Positions 44,201-52,205 of a stretch of 64,000 nt of DNA are shown piece by piece. The stretch comes from a virus. The stretch lies in IMG/VR virus record IMGVR_UViG_3300008267_000009, positions 1 through 64,000 of that record; one strand, written 5' to 3'. The notes under the pieces were generated by a model that was not told where the DNA came from, did no database searches, and saw nothing but the letters and a program-made list of their open reading frames with translations. The number at the start of each line of letters is the position of its first letter. Within the stretch, counting starts at the first letter, position 1. The position numbers were made by a program, and so were the translations under genes.

Positions 44201-44759
44201 TAAAGCTCCAGTAACAAGAAACATTACAGCCGATAATTTAAGTTCTATTTTAAAGGGTTCAGAAAAACTTAGCGACTTGTTTAAAAAGAATGGTGACCTT
44301 ACAGACATAGCTAGAACAAGACTTATAAATAAATTTAAGTTAAAGCAAGATGATGTCTTTAGATATGGGGAAGATGAATATAGAGTCACAATAGGAGAAG
44401 ATGCTATTCTTCATGATGCTAAGGCTGTAAAAAGAGCTGGCGGAGGAAGATTTACCCCTGGACAAACATATACCATAAATGATGGAATGAAAACAGAAGG
44501 TATTAGGTTTGATATGCCTGGAACCATATATCCTAATATTAACACTTCTCCAAGATATAATATTCCTTCAAATAGCATAAATGGAATGAGCGGCGTATCA
44601 AATAATGCATCTTCTTCAAATTGTGTGTATAATGTTAACATAGCTCTCAACGGAACAAATGTAAGCGTTGATGAGGTTGTAATGAGATTTAAGCAAGAGC
44701 TTTCAAGAATGGGAGCTAAAGAGGGAAGAATTAAAACAATTGGAGCTGGTGTAGTATGA
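38289..44759 (+). CDS. Tape measure protein (2156 aa)
   Basis: Longest gene here. Residues about 200-400 hold the phage tail tape measure (TP901-type) pattern: RTADAELTRLVKVYGDTAGT, QNLGASYRETLALGADIAATG, LNDLVEAIPKAGPVIQG. Two hydrophobic segments (about 545-575 and 1360-1385) and a Gly-rich linker (GGMNKGGMVYANKGG) with VVPAMLTPGEFVVNAQAT occur mid-protein. C-terminal part is coiled-coil (KKAEDAQIGMDRAAIKRINDK, in part). Length sets the tail length; at about 0.15 nm per residue the tail would be near 320 nm. Confidence 0.95.
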   Translation: MADEQVRTRITADADFSGLIADVHKVTASLSKLQEKIASSNKMFANQIAVMNRSFSDTLRSTGQFSTHFVSLNSDVEKFGKNLDSGQLKLNQYYKTMQNHAKTSGGLIRDLAKQQVALQNAIIQPLGRNAQGLMQFNVQVPRGLDEVKNKTAIARQELQIMNKVVQQGAGQLINWGKNTQWAGRQLTVGLTLPLAAFGKAAADAFRTADAELTRLVKVYGDTAGTTTEELGKVRQEVEATAKALSQNLGASYRETLALGADIAATGKTGQELIASIEETTRLAVLGEVDRAEAMKATLAIQSAFKQNTDQLSESINFLNAVENQTSTSLNDLVEAIPKAGPVIQGLGGSVKDLALYLTAMREGGINASEGANALKSGLASLINPTDKAVEQFKGFGIDLLGIVNDNAGSTTDTLLALQAALDQLDPLKKQQAIENLFGKFQFSRMNALFENLGKQGSQTLQVLDLMKASTGDLGALADRELKAVTESASGRYNRAVEGLKAELATVGNQFLAINTTLINVVTKILEFVDNLPKPLKQVLTLFGGLTAVAGPLIMLTGVLANFFGYIVKGVFHMKALFKGGEGWKYLTPEILAAEKAGSLIEQTLYSDAKAAGVLQLALRNLIDEFSVLEAKAATGSISVAPAVNTMAGNLVQRAGAGARVVDKNHPLVGPAYSRASSHMNPRGVMSTTERLNQTMFGMVPGSIPVNQRIGQNPQIYAESELPNIPGLTRVNGASTGIVASEAGKWHAMMATLGMQSKAEIAALKKSIATTGLASAEFMQVFDDVLPAVQAITKNAAIESRAIIAQLEAGAMNVQQARAEIMALNSRTEALIAETTMAQAKGMGRTLNPTVIPTLNQPVVTATGKSNMRELFKKSKTKNFIDSIARNLGVRTSGAGYNIETTKPKNFNDGGYVYTANDGSIVPGPNINADVVPAMLTPGEFVVNAQATKQNLPLLMAINGGAGGTGPNFNGGGTATDLDLYRQILSIEERYATSPNWGDEARFRAIMNNASALVPLGVDPSDAIAMATADVDTALRNSFRKDLRGGQGEIDRRLFKEQARKVTQARHRYIKQKYGRSLLTKNAGGLQALSAKQANQDSVKLLRLLEASDPKMAARVFPRLFPDVDPSKIRLSDLTSRNLFESEHVSPKDKSGFRNWGYNAAGNYMQAIAGESNINRLHNTLGNRGLVPNAVPLTTSSAESVQKQMRAKRGNISYPKAVSMSPSRSTRIAKAIIGASSRRRLFSMASAGGMNKGGMVYANKGGIIPSLRSGFSEGRAGKSGGEPSEMGGMGQFGLGMGLQMAGMYTGGSLGTGMMASGTALQMLPMLQMLKPAMGQLKNITGAVSLFGRIAGSAFRIAGAAVKFFTGPVGLAIIAVGGLVAAYKLIKKEIAEQRRETALLNGITKEGAKEAGISYETMTEKLKRVNAELKLQREKGLLAYEATTNSGVSGLTLTIAELKKLKETAKETMPTLYATFNNIDSSKVNDLAANLKAQFVAGGMSAQDATNKIYALIEASNKAGQGFNAIAQKGFQQIVDKGSAASFTIETLKGNILDFEKGIRDVDSAAFSGNVDSVINSLEGAVNALVGTRDASGQKITEAQALVMQYEKLNTLGVKNLQIGETALNNLKKENPLLASILKSTDTVGGMWAKVRLQTAGVNVNLKNMSSELAISLSLYQDALEQAGDQIESGEVVSDALGKAAAGSKKLGEEIKKNSDILKKAEDAQIGMDRAAIKRINDKIAAIRKEADAKKKAMSDALESENTELELQKLQLEAQAQLARGDRDGYAQTQLAIKQLVNETQAKKAMQKVDELAQKEEDKWRKKLDDDQEKKDRQGDKVDAANKGNNRAVETKAKVDEYLAKLTALAQRMSNAQRLKDPTRRKESVDAVTGEKNLLIENLGKESKEVREFFSNYVDPSTGKKLKGVAKWGGGADSEFNKLVQEMEKQAGTNYDKMVKDLGGGSTLNDVVRAMGGKAPVTRNITADNLSSILKGSEKLSDLFKKNGDLTDIARTRLINKFKLKQDDVFRYGEDEYRVTIGEDAILHDAKAVKRAGGGRFTPGQTYTINDGMKTEGIRFDMPGTIYPNINTSPRYNIPSNSINGMSGVSNNASSSNCVYNVNIALNGTNVSVDEVVMRFKQELSRMGAKEGRIKTIGAGVV

Positions 44760-45229
44760 CAACAGTAAAGTTGCCTAGAGGATCAATATTACAAATAGAG
44801 GCAAAAGATTTATTGGCAACCCCTGCTGGCACCACTCTTATTTGGAATAAGGTTACAGAGCATAATAGATCTGAGTTTAATATGTCTATTGAAAGAATAG
44901 AAAAAGTTGTTAGAACATCAAATGGCACACTTAGAAAAAACCATATTGCTGATAAAAGAATTTTTTCTACATCTTGGGACATGCTTCCTTCATATAGAAC
45001 TTTTACTGTAGACGGAGCATGGGGAGCAGAAGACATTAGATCATTTTATTTATCTGATGCTGGAAAATCTCCATTTAATATTAGAATTAATTTAGCAAAA
45101 ACTGGATCAGATCAATCTTCTTCTGGATACGAATCAGCAACAGTAATGTTTAGCTCATGTAATTTTACACTTATTAAAAGAGGCTCCCAGCCTTTTTGGA
45201 ATGTTTCTCTGACATTGGATGAGGTATAA
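44756..45229 (+). CDS. Distal tail protein candidate (157 aa)
   Basis: ATGA overlap with the tape measure gene. Contains VKLPRGSILQIEAKDLL and FSTSWDMLPSYRTFTVDGAWG with a beta fold; the YRTFTVDG..G word is like that of tail proteins that follow the tape measure. Assigned distal tail or minor tail by position. Confidence 0.55.
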   Translation: MTTVKLPRGSILQIEAKDLLATPAGTTLIWNKVTEHNRSEFNMSIERIEKVVRTSNGTLRKNHIADKRIFSTSWDMLPSYRTFTVDGAWGAEDIRSFYLSDAGKSPFNIRINLAKTGSDQSSSGYESATVMFSSCNFTLIKRGSQPFWNVSLTLDEV

Positions 45230-47112
45230 TGATATCTGCTCTGGAGTCTACTAAAACAAATATTAATCAAAGTGCTTCTTTAAGATTAAAGTCTGGCTGC
45301 ACATTTGAGTATAATATGAATAGATTAGTAGATAATATTGTTGCTTCTGGTACAGAGTATGTTGCCGCAGATGGAAGCAAACCATTTAAAAAATTGTTTC
45401 CAGTAGATTCAGTTATTAAACCAAATAGACCGCTATCGGCAGGAATTAAGTACGCAATTAGCGGAGACGTATCACAAAATAGTTATAGAAATCCTAAATC
45501 AATTTCTTACCCTATAAGCTATAGAACGTATTATCCTGGAGCAGATACACTATATAAATATTATATTTCTCCAAAAGGTTCTGGTCTTTCTGTTACATTA
45601 ACTTATCCAAAAACAATCTTAACAAATAAGATAGTGGCAAGGTTTGAGCTTGCTCATTCAACACCAGCAACATGGACAATATCTGGAAATGGATCAACTT
45701 TAGCAACTGGAACATCAGCAAGTATTGCAGCATTTGGAACTAGCAATGCAGGAACTTTAACAATATATTGGAACGGTACTTCATGGTCCACAACAGAGCC
45801 ATCAACTATATCTGCACCAGTTAGCCTTACAAGCATAGGAATTTCAACTCCTGGAGTTACAAATAAATATATTGGTCTCATAGAGCTCTGTCCAAAATGG
45901 GTAGTGGATGTTTCAGATAGAATAACAGAATTTTCAATGTCTAAAGAGTCTTCTACTGGAGCAGATGAAATTCTTCCAGTTGGAAAAATAACAGCAAACT
46001 CACTTTCGTTGTCCTTGGTTTCTTACGAAGATAATAGAGTTGTTCAGACATTTGATAAAACAAACAACTTTGATTCTTCAAAAATATACATATATAAACA
46101 AATTGAAGTTCATCCTTATATTAAAGTTTATCATTCTGGTGGAAATTTAACAGACTCAGAAGGATCTTATGAAAAGATAGAGCAAGGAGTTTTTTTCTGC
46201 GACAATTGGAGCACACAAGAATTTGGAGAAATAGAACTAGAGGCCCTTGATTCTGCCAAGCTTTTGCAAGAAACTATGTGCCCAAATATTGTTTGTGAAG
46301 GGTATTCTGTTCCTGGAATTATAAGAAGATTGTTAGATGCAGTAGGTTTTACGTCTTATAATATTAATCTTTTATCTACAGAAACTTCACCATTAAGTCC
46401 AAAATACTGGTGGTCGGATGACACAAAAACTGTATGGCAAGCGCTTCAAGAAATTTGTAGGGATGCACAAATTACAGGAGTTTGTGATGAAAACAATATA
46501 CTTCAATTTTACACTAGAGATTATATATTTAGCCCAACTAGACCAGTTGATTGGACGTTTAGATATGCTTCAGATGGCTTAAACTTAGCAAACATTTTGT
46601 CTTTAAATAAAACAGATCTTCCATCTGCAAACCAAATAAAGATTTTATGGAATAGCGTTACAACTAATCAATATGCTGGAGGATCTCAACAAATTTGGTC
46701 ATCTAGCAATAGTTTTATGGGAGCACTTTCTTTAGAACAAAATTTATTAACTACAGCAGGAACAGGTTCATTTGTTTCATTAAAAGCTGTAGAAACAAAT
46801 GAGTATGCAGCAAACCAAATACTTTTTGAATACAGTGGATATTTAGTTATTGATTCTGAAATTATAGAATATGATGCTGTTGAATATCAATATGAACAAG
46901 AAAATGGAAATAAAGTTTTAGTTATTGTTCAAAGCGATTCCGATGTGTTAAAGTTCCTAGGACTTGGTGCAATTGGTTCTGATAAATATATTAGAACTGG
47001 AAGAGTTAGAATTAAAACAAGAGGGGCATTTGGTACAACAATTGATAATCATTATGCTGCAGCGCAAGATATATTAGACTCCTGGTCGGGGTATGAGGTG
47101 AAGTGGGTATAA
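45229..47112 (+). CDS. Minor tail / tail-tip hub protein (627 aa)
   Basis: Large beta-rich protein; middle part (EIEALD.. like FGEIELEALDSAKLLQE, PNIVCEGYSVPGIIRRLLDAVGF, TVWQALQEICRDAQITGVCDE) resembles the hub or tail-associated proteins of long-tailed phages. ATG overlaps the previous stop region. It would close the tail tip. Low sequence conservation limits certainty. Confidence 0.6.
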   Translation: MISALESTKTNINQSASLRLKSGCTFEYNMNRLVDNIVASGTEYVAADGSKPFKKLFPVDSVIKPNRPLSAGIKYAISGDVSQNSYRNPKSISYPISYRTYYPGADTLYKYYISPKGSGLSVTLTYPKTILTNKIVARFELAHSTPATWTISGNGSTLATGTSASIAAFGTSNAGTLTIYWNGTSWSTTEPSTISAPVSLTSIGISTPGVTNKYIGLIELCPKWVVDVSDRITEFSMSKESSTGADEILPVGKITANSLSLSLVSYEDNRVVQTFDKTNNFDSSKIYIYKQIEVHPYIKVYHSGGNLTDSEGSYEKIEQGVFFCDNWSTQEFGEIELEALDSAKLLQETMCPNIVCEGYSVPGIIRRLLDAVGFTSYNINLLSTETSPLSPKYWWSDDTKTVWQALQEICRDAQITGVCDENNILQFYTRDYIFSPTRPVDWTFRYASDGLNLANILSLNKTDLPSANQIKILWNSVTTNQYAGGSQQIWSSSNSFMGALSLEQNLLTTAGTGSFVSLKAVETNEYAANQILFEYSGYLVIDSEIIEYDAVEYQYEQENGNKVLVIVQSDSDVLKFLGLGAIGSDKYIRTGRVRIKTRGAFGTTIDNHYAAAQDILDSWSGYEVKWV

Positions 47113-48944
47113 TGACAGTTAATACAACAACACTAGCAGGAATCATGGCAGCATCATGGGGCAACTTTTATGATGTTGATAGACCAGCAACTTCACCAAC
47201 ACCAGCTCAACTAGCTATTCCTTGGATACATGTTTCAATTATAAATTCTACAGATGTTCAGGTTATTATAATGACTCCGTCTGTTACTCCAGGAAGTTAT
47301 AGGGGAGATGTCTCAGAGTCTACATCGTTTAGCAGCCCAGTAAGAACGTTTAATGATGTAGATGGAATTTTTACATTAACAGGATTAACTCCAGGAAAAG
47401 AATATAGGCTTAGAGCAGCATGTCACGCAGCAGATCCATCAATATACGGAGCATATAAATATCATACATTTACAATGCCTAAAGCAGCAAATGTAGGTTC
47501 TGTTAGTTCTACTGCTAATGGAGTTGCAGTTCCAAGAAATGTACCTCCAGAGCCATCGTATGTTGATACAACAACTTTGTCTGGAATACAAGCTGCTTCT
47601 GGTAACGTAGAGAATAATGCTAATGATGCTGGAGACTCAAATGAAACTCTAACTCCAGTGCCAACTGGAAGCTACAACGCAGTTGCTGGAAATAGACAAG
47701 TAACTAGATCGCTCTTTAAGGTTACAAATAACTCAAAAGATAAAGATGCATACTCCATTGCAGTTAAAAATCTTGGAATATCTACATCATCTTCTTACTA
47801 TACTTTTGGAGCAGCTCTGTTCTTTCAGAGCAGCGTAACAAATACGGATGCTTCAGGAGGATTTGGATTTTTTACAAGTAGTAATGGTATGGATGGATAC
47901 TATGTTATGATGGAAACTACATCCAATCTTTCTATTCATGGAGAAAAAGAAGTAAAGATTTTAAAGGTTGTTGGCGGTAAAAAAACAATATTAAGTGACA
48001 GTCAAAATAGCAGCTCTTCTACAATGAATGGTATTGTGGGGGCAAAAAATTATAAAATTGATATTAAGGTAAAGGCAAGTGCTACAGTTAATGTTATAGA
48101 TATTTATATTAATAACTTTAAAATATCTGCAGTTGACACTAATACGCCAAATACTACTGATCCAACAAAATTAATTTTACCAGTAACATCAAATGTTGCT
48201 CTTGTTTCCTCAGTTGGATCATCAAACTTTGACTATGTTTATGCTGCTCCAATTAGTGAAAGTCAATATACTACTGGAGTTCTTCAAAACGTATACAACG
48301 GCCAGTTTGCAACAACCACCCTAGACTTTTTATATGGAGAAAAGGTACTAAGCAATTTTAATAAAGCAGAAATTCCTGGAGGTAAACTAGAGGAATTTGG
48401 AACGGTTGCTAGAGAGCTTAGAAAGGTTGCTGTAAAATATCAAGATAGGCCAGCACAACCTTTATATTCAACTGTTGGTATTAATAAATTTATTCAAATA
48501 CTAGGACAAAGACTTACAAGTTTTGGGGCTGAAATATATCTATTAAATAATTCAGGCACCTTTGTACCTTTAAGCGATGGTCAATTTAATTCATTTAACG
48601 TGATAGGAAACTATGTGGTTCCTACTGGACAACACGAGTATACAGACAGTACAATAAATGAATTCAGTACTCCAGAGCCAGCAATATTTGAATCTGTATG
48701 GATTCAAACAGAATCTGATGCTAAAAAACTATCTGATTGGATTAAAACCCAGTGGTCAAAACAACAGGTTATTTTAAGCATGAATGTATTTAGTAATCCT
48801 TTGATCAGTGTAGGAGACGTCATTTCTGTAAACTATCCAGACAATGGATTAGATGGAACTAAAAAGTACATTGTTACAAACGTAAATCAATCATTTAATC
48901 AGGGCCTAGATACATCTATAACTGCAAGGTCTATATATGTTTAG
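47112..48944 (+). CDS. Minor tail protein with FN3-like start (610 aa)
   Basis: ATG at 47112 overlaps the preceding TAA (TAATG). N-terminal 110 residues have FN3-like features (TFNDVDGIFTLTGLTPGKEYRLRAACHA). The middle contains a beta sandwich (YYTFGAALFFQSSVTNTDASGGFGFFTSS) and the end has NPLISVGDVISVNYPDNGLDGTKKY. A TATAAT box lies in the end of the gene for the next one. Probable tail-tip component. Confidence 0.55.
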   Translation: MTVNTTTLAGIMAASWGNFYDVDRPATSPTPAQLAIPWIHVSIINSTDVQVIIMTPSVTPGSYRGDVSESTSFSSPVRTFNDVDGIFTLTGLTPGKEYRLRAACHAADPSIYGAYKYHTFTMPKAANVGSVSSTANGVAVPRNVPPEPSYVDTTTLSGIQAASGNVENNANDAGDSNETLTPVPTGSYNAVAGNRQVTRSLFKVTNNSKDKDAYSIAVKNLGISTSSSYYTFGAALFFQSSVTNTDASGGFGFFTSSNGMDGYYVMMETTSNLSIHGEKEVKILKVVGGKKTILSDSQNSSSSTMNGIVGAKNYKIDIKVKASATVNVIDIYINNFKISAVDTNTPNTTDPTKLILPVTSNVALVSSVGSSNFDYVYAAPISESQYTTGVLQNVYNGQFATTTLDFLYGEKVLSNFNKAEIPGGKLEEFGTVARELRKVAVKYQDRPAQPLYSTVGINKFIQILGQRLTSFGAEIYLLNNSGTFVPLSDGQFNSFNVIGNYVVPTGQHEYTDSTINEFSTPEPAIFESVWIQTESDAKKLSDWIKTQWSKQQVILSMNVFSNPLISVGDVISVNYPDNGLDGTKKYIVTNVNQSFNQGLDTSITARSIYV

Positions 48945-48952
48945 GGAAATGG

Positions 48953-48958
48953 TATAAT
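48953..48958 (+). promoter_or_regulatory. -10 TATAAT, leaderless
   Basis: Perfect TATAAT ending six bases before the ATG at 48965; the -35 position (48930-48935, TCTATA) is weak. No SD for the next gene. Confidence 0.5.
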
Positions 48959-48964
48959 AATAAA

Positions 48965-49348
48965 ATGACTAGCAAAAAAATATCAACTACTGGAATTGGC
49001 AATGTTGCTCCAGTAACTGTTTATTCTAATTCCAAAGAAAATAATGATCTTAGCCCAAACTCTAAGGTTGTTCTTCCAGGCAATGTTGTTGGTCCTATGT
49101 TGGTTGCATCTGCTGAGCTAGACTCCGACGAGGTAAACCTTGAAATAGTTCCAGAAGATGACCCAGCAGTTGTTGTGGCCAACCCAAATCCTTTATATGG
49201 GGTACCGCAATTATCTGATATACAGTTAGTATCAAATTCTGTTATCTATGATGCATCTGGGAATCCTAGTGTAACTGCAGTATTTAAAATTAAAAATTCT
49301 AGCGGAAGAGAGCTAAAGGGAATAAATGTGAGGGTTCAATCAGCATGA
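48965..49348 (+). CDS. Small tail-region protein (127 aa)
   Basis: Begins MTSKKISTTGIGNVAPVTV. Beta-rich (VVLPGNVVGPMLVASAELDSDEV) with an unassigned C-terminus (NSSGRELKGINVRVQSA). No enzyme motif. Leaderless-type start; stop overlaps the next ATG (ATGA). Confidence 0.55.
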   Translation: MTSKKISTTGIGNVAPVTVYSNSKENNDLSPNSKVVLPGNVVGPMLVASAELDSDEVNLEIVPEDDPAVVVANPNPLYGVPQLSDIQLVSNSVIYDASGNPSVTAVFKIKNSSGRELKGINVRVQSA

Positions 49349-50250
49349 TAACAAAATTTGGAAAAAGATTTTTAACAAACTATTTAGCAGGTAATGTCCC
49401 ATTTGGAAATAAAGATATTGCTTTGGGCATAGGCTCAACAACTCCAAATGCTAAAGGTAAAGACACAAGATTAGAGTTTGAGTTTTATAGACTTCCAGCA
49501 TCTATTGGAAGTATTAATATAGAACAAACAGGAGTTGACGGAGACGGTGAAGCCGTATTTGCTTATAGTGTAATATACCAAGCAACAATACCGCAAGATG
49601 TTGCTGGAATTATATCCGAAGTTGGACTGTATCCTGGAATTAAATCGTCAAAAAATAATTTTGATAGCAAGTTTTTAACTGACTTTGAAAATAATTTACT
49701 ATGGTCTGATGGCTCCTTTAACCCAGTGCTAAGACCAAACTCTGATTTATTTAAAGCAAAAATTGGAGAAAATATGGTGCAAGTAGATGTTGATTCTGCT
49801 AGCTCATCTAAAGAATATAAAAACTCTTTAATTTCTTATGATATATCTGGGTATAGTGTAAATGACACAGTGACACTTGCTTACAAAAAAATGGATAACA
49901 ATTTATCCAAAATTAGAGTAAAGCTTTATAGTTCAGACACAGCATATTGCTTTGTTGATTTTACTCCAACATCTGGAACAGGAGATAGAATACAATCTCA
50001 ATCGGTTTCCACACTATTTGCTAATTCTATAAATAGTCCAGATTTAACTTTAATTACAAAACTAGGAGTTGAAGTTTATTCAACTTCTGGAGGAGCCACA
50101 CAGGTATATTTTGACGGAGTTAGAATAAATGATGAAGACACATTTGATCCAACCTATGGATTAATAAGCAGGTCTTTACTAACAACTCCATTAGAAAAAA
50201 AGTCTGGCAGAACAGTAGACATAGAATATAAGATTTTGTTAGGATTCTAA
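49345..50250 (+). CDS. Tail protein (301 aa)
   Basis: Begins MITKFGKRFLTNYLAG with NVPFGNKDIALGIGSTTPNAKG, seen in phage tail proteins that precede fibres. The mid region is a carbohydrate-binding-like beta sandwich (LISYDISGYSVNDTVTLAYKK, with AYCFVDFTPTSGTGDRI). No known enzyme. ATGA coupled. Confidence 0.55.
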   Translation: MITKFGKRFLTNYLAGNVPFGNKDIALGIGSTTPNAKGKDTRLEFEFYRLPASIGSINIEQTGVDGDGEAVFAYSVIYQATIPQDVAGIISEVGLYPGIKSSKNNFDSKFLTDFENNLLWSDGSFNPVLRPNSDLFKAKIGENMVQVDVDSASSSKEYKNSLISYDISGYSVNDTVTLAYKKMDNNLSKIRVKLYSSDTAYCFVDFTPTSGTGDRIQSQSVSTLFANSINSPDLTLITKLGVEVYSTSGGATQVYFDGVRINDEDTFDPTYGLISRSLLTTPLEKKSGRTVDIEYKILLGF

Positions 50251-52200
50251 ATGACAAATACTCAAGACGCTGGAAAGGGAATTGTTCCATCTGATTTAGC
50301 TTTAGTGGCTCAACCAGATATTAATAAAGATTATTTTAATGTAACAGTTAAAGACCTTAAAATAAATAAAGCATATGCAATTCAATTTCAGTGGGTAGAG
50401 TTAGACGGAAAGCTTGGGTCTTGGTCCCCAGGATTTATTTTTACTACATCAAACGAGGTTGCTCCAGCAGTGCCAACTGGAGTTACAGTTCCATCTACAG
50501 CAAGCGGCAGTATTCCTGTTACACTTTCATCATTTCCCACAAATGCTAAAAGAGTAGATGTAATTATAACTGGCGGTATTTTTGGAACAAGTACAGTTGC
50601 ACATTCATTTACTACAGCAGGAACAACAACTATTGCTGCGCCAGCTGGAACATATCAAGTACAGTTAAGATCAATATCGCCAACTGGAGTAACAAGTACA
50701 GTTGGAACAACATTTACTGTTACAGTATCTTCTGCTGATATTGTTGTACTTCCTTCAACTGCACCTTCTACTCCAACAGCTTCTTCCACACTTGGAGCAA
50801 TACAACTTTCATGGAATGGAAAAACTTCAACTGGATCAGATCAACCTTCAGGGTTCGTTGCTGCAAAAGTTTATGTAGGAACAACTTCTGGATTTACTCC
50901 AGTAGATACTGGCTCTGCAGGAGCTAATCAAGTAGATGTTTTAAATTTTGCTAACGGCCAAAACACATTAAATATAGCAGTTGGCACAGTTGTAAATGGA
51001 ACTGCATTAACTTATGGCGTAGATTATTTTATAAAAATAAAAACAACTAATGGAAATGCTGCTCAGGATTCAGCAGCAGTTTTAGCTAGCGGAAGCCCAG
51101 TAAGAATTGGGCAAGTTGGTAATGGCGACATTGTAGAAATAACAGCAGATAAAATTAGAACTGGAACAATATCAACACAAACAATAACTGTTGGTGCACC
51201 AGGCGGCAAAAGAGTAGAATTACGTGGAAGCGGTAACTCATTTGAAATATTTGGAACTGGCGGAACATCTCTTTTATCATATAATGCTGCTGGAAACAAA
51301 TTATCTGTAACTGGAGAAGGTTCTTTTACTGGAAGTATTACTGGAGCTAGCGGTCAATTTGACGGAGATCTTGGAGCTTCTGGAGGAAACTTTACAGTAA
51401 GAAGCGGCATAGTAACTGCACTTGCTGGATCAATTGGTGGATGGGTAATAAATAGTCAAGCACTAAAAAGCTCAGCAGTAACATTTCCTTCTATACAACT
51501 AGACCCAGTTGGCTCTAAGATAGAATTAAGGGGAAGTCCTGGTGGAAGTGACATAGGTAACTATATTAAAATGGATACTACCACTGGACTAAGAATTGGA
51601 TCAGTTAGTAGTCCAGCATTTACAGTTGCAATGGACGGATCAATGACTGCAACAAAAGCTAATTTTCAAAATGAAGTTGGTGGAAATACAATTATATTAG
51701 ATAACACTAGTTTTAGAATGTCTGGGGCTAACGGAACAACGACACTTGGATATAATTCAAACATTACTTTATCTAGTACTGGAAATATTTATAACAGCAG
51801 CGGAAGCTACATAAGTTTGCTAAATAGCGAATCTTCAACAGAGCTATGGCCAGGAGGAGTGAGATACTTCCAAGGATCGATATTTGGGTCAGCTCCAGTA
51901 AGTTTTTCTCAATATATTTATAATAGTCAATTAGTAAATTATACAAACTCACTACTTGGAATAACCTGGACATCTGGACTTTACGTTACAGGTTCTTATG
52001 CATATAACAATAATAGCGTTTCAACAAGGTTTGGGGATGAGTTTAGGCCTCTTGGAGTAACTCCGTTTGGAGAGCAAACTCTTGGACAAAGATTGTTTAG
52101 CGGAACGGCAACTACAAACTCAGCAATTAATACAGATATTAACAATAGAGGGTACGCAGCGAACTCTCAAAATGGCGATTTTTACTTTAGTACAGCGTGA
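50251..52200 (+). CDS. Central tail-fibre protein (649 aa)
   Basis: FN3-like repeats at the start (VNVTVKDLKINKAYAIQFQWVELDG) and middle (APSTPTASSTLGAIQLSWNG), then the strongly conserved tail-fibre block ITADKIRTGTISTQTITVG with LRGSGNSFEIFGTGGTSLLSYN and ASGQFDGDLGASGGNFTV, as in lambda gpJ-type central fibres and related tail tips. C-terminal part is beta-rich and probably contacts the receptor. Confidence 0.7.
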   Translation: MTNTQDAGKGIVPSDLALVAQPDINKDYFNVTVKDLKINKAYAIQFQWVELDGKLGSWSPGFIFTTSNEVAPAVPTGVTVPSTASGSIPVTLSSFPTNAKRVDVIITGGIFGTSTVAHSFTTAGTTTIAAPAGTYQVQLRSISPTGVTSTVGTTFTVTVSSADIVVLPSTAPSTPTASSTLGAIQLSWNGKTSTGSDQPSGFVAAKVYVGTTSGFTPVDTGSAGANQVDVLNFANGQNTLNIAVGTVVNGTALTYGVDYFIKIKTTNGNAAQDSAAVLASGSPVRIGQVGNGDIVEITADKIRTGTISTQTITVGAPGGKRVELRGSGNSFEIFGTGGTSLLSYNAAGNKLSVTGEGSFTGSITGASGQFDGDLGASGGNFTVRSGIVTALAGSIGGWVINSQALKSSAVTFPSIQLDPVGSKIELRGSPGGSDIGNYIKMDTTTGLRIGSVSSPAFTVAMDGSMTATKANFQNEVGGNTIILDNTSFRMSGANGTTTLGYNSNITLSSTGNIYNSSGSYISLLNSESSTELWPGGVRYFQGSIFGSAPVSFSQYIYNSQLVNYTNSLLGITWTSGLYVTGSYAYNNNSVSTRFGDEFRPLGVTPFGEQTLGQRLFSGTATTNSAINTDINNRGYAANSQNGDFYFSTA

Positions 52201-52205
52201 TATAA

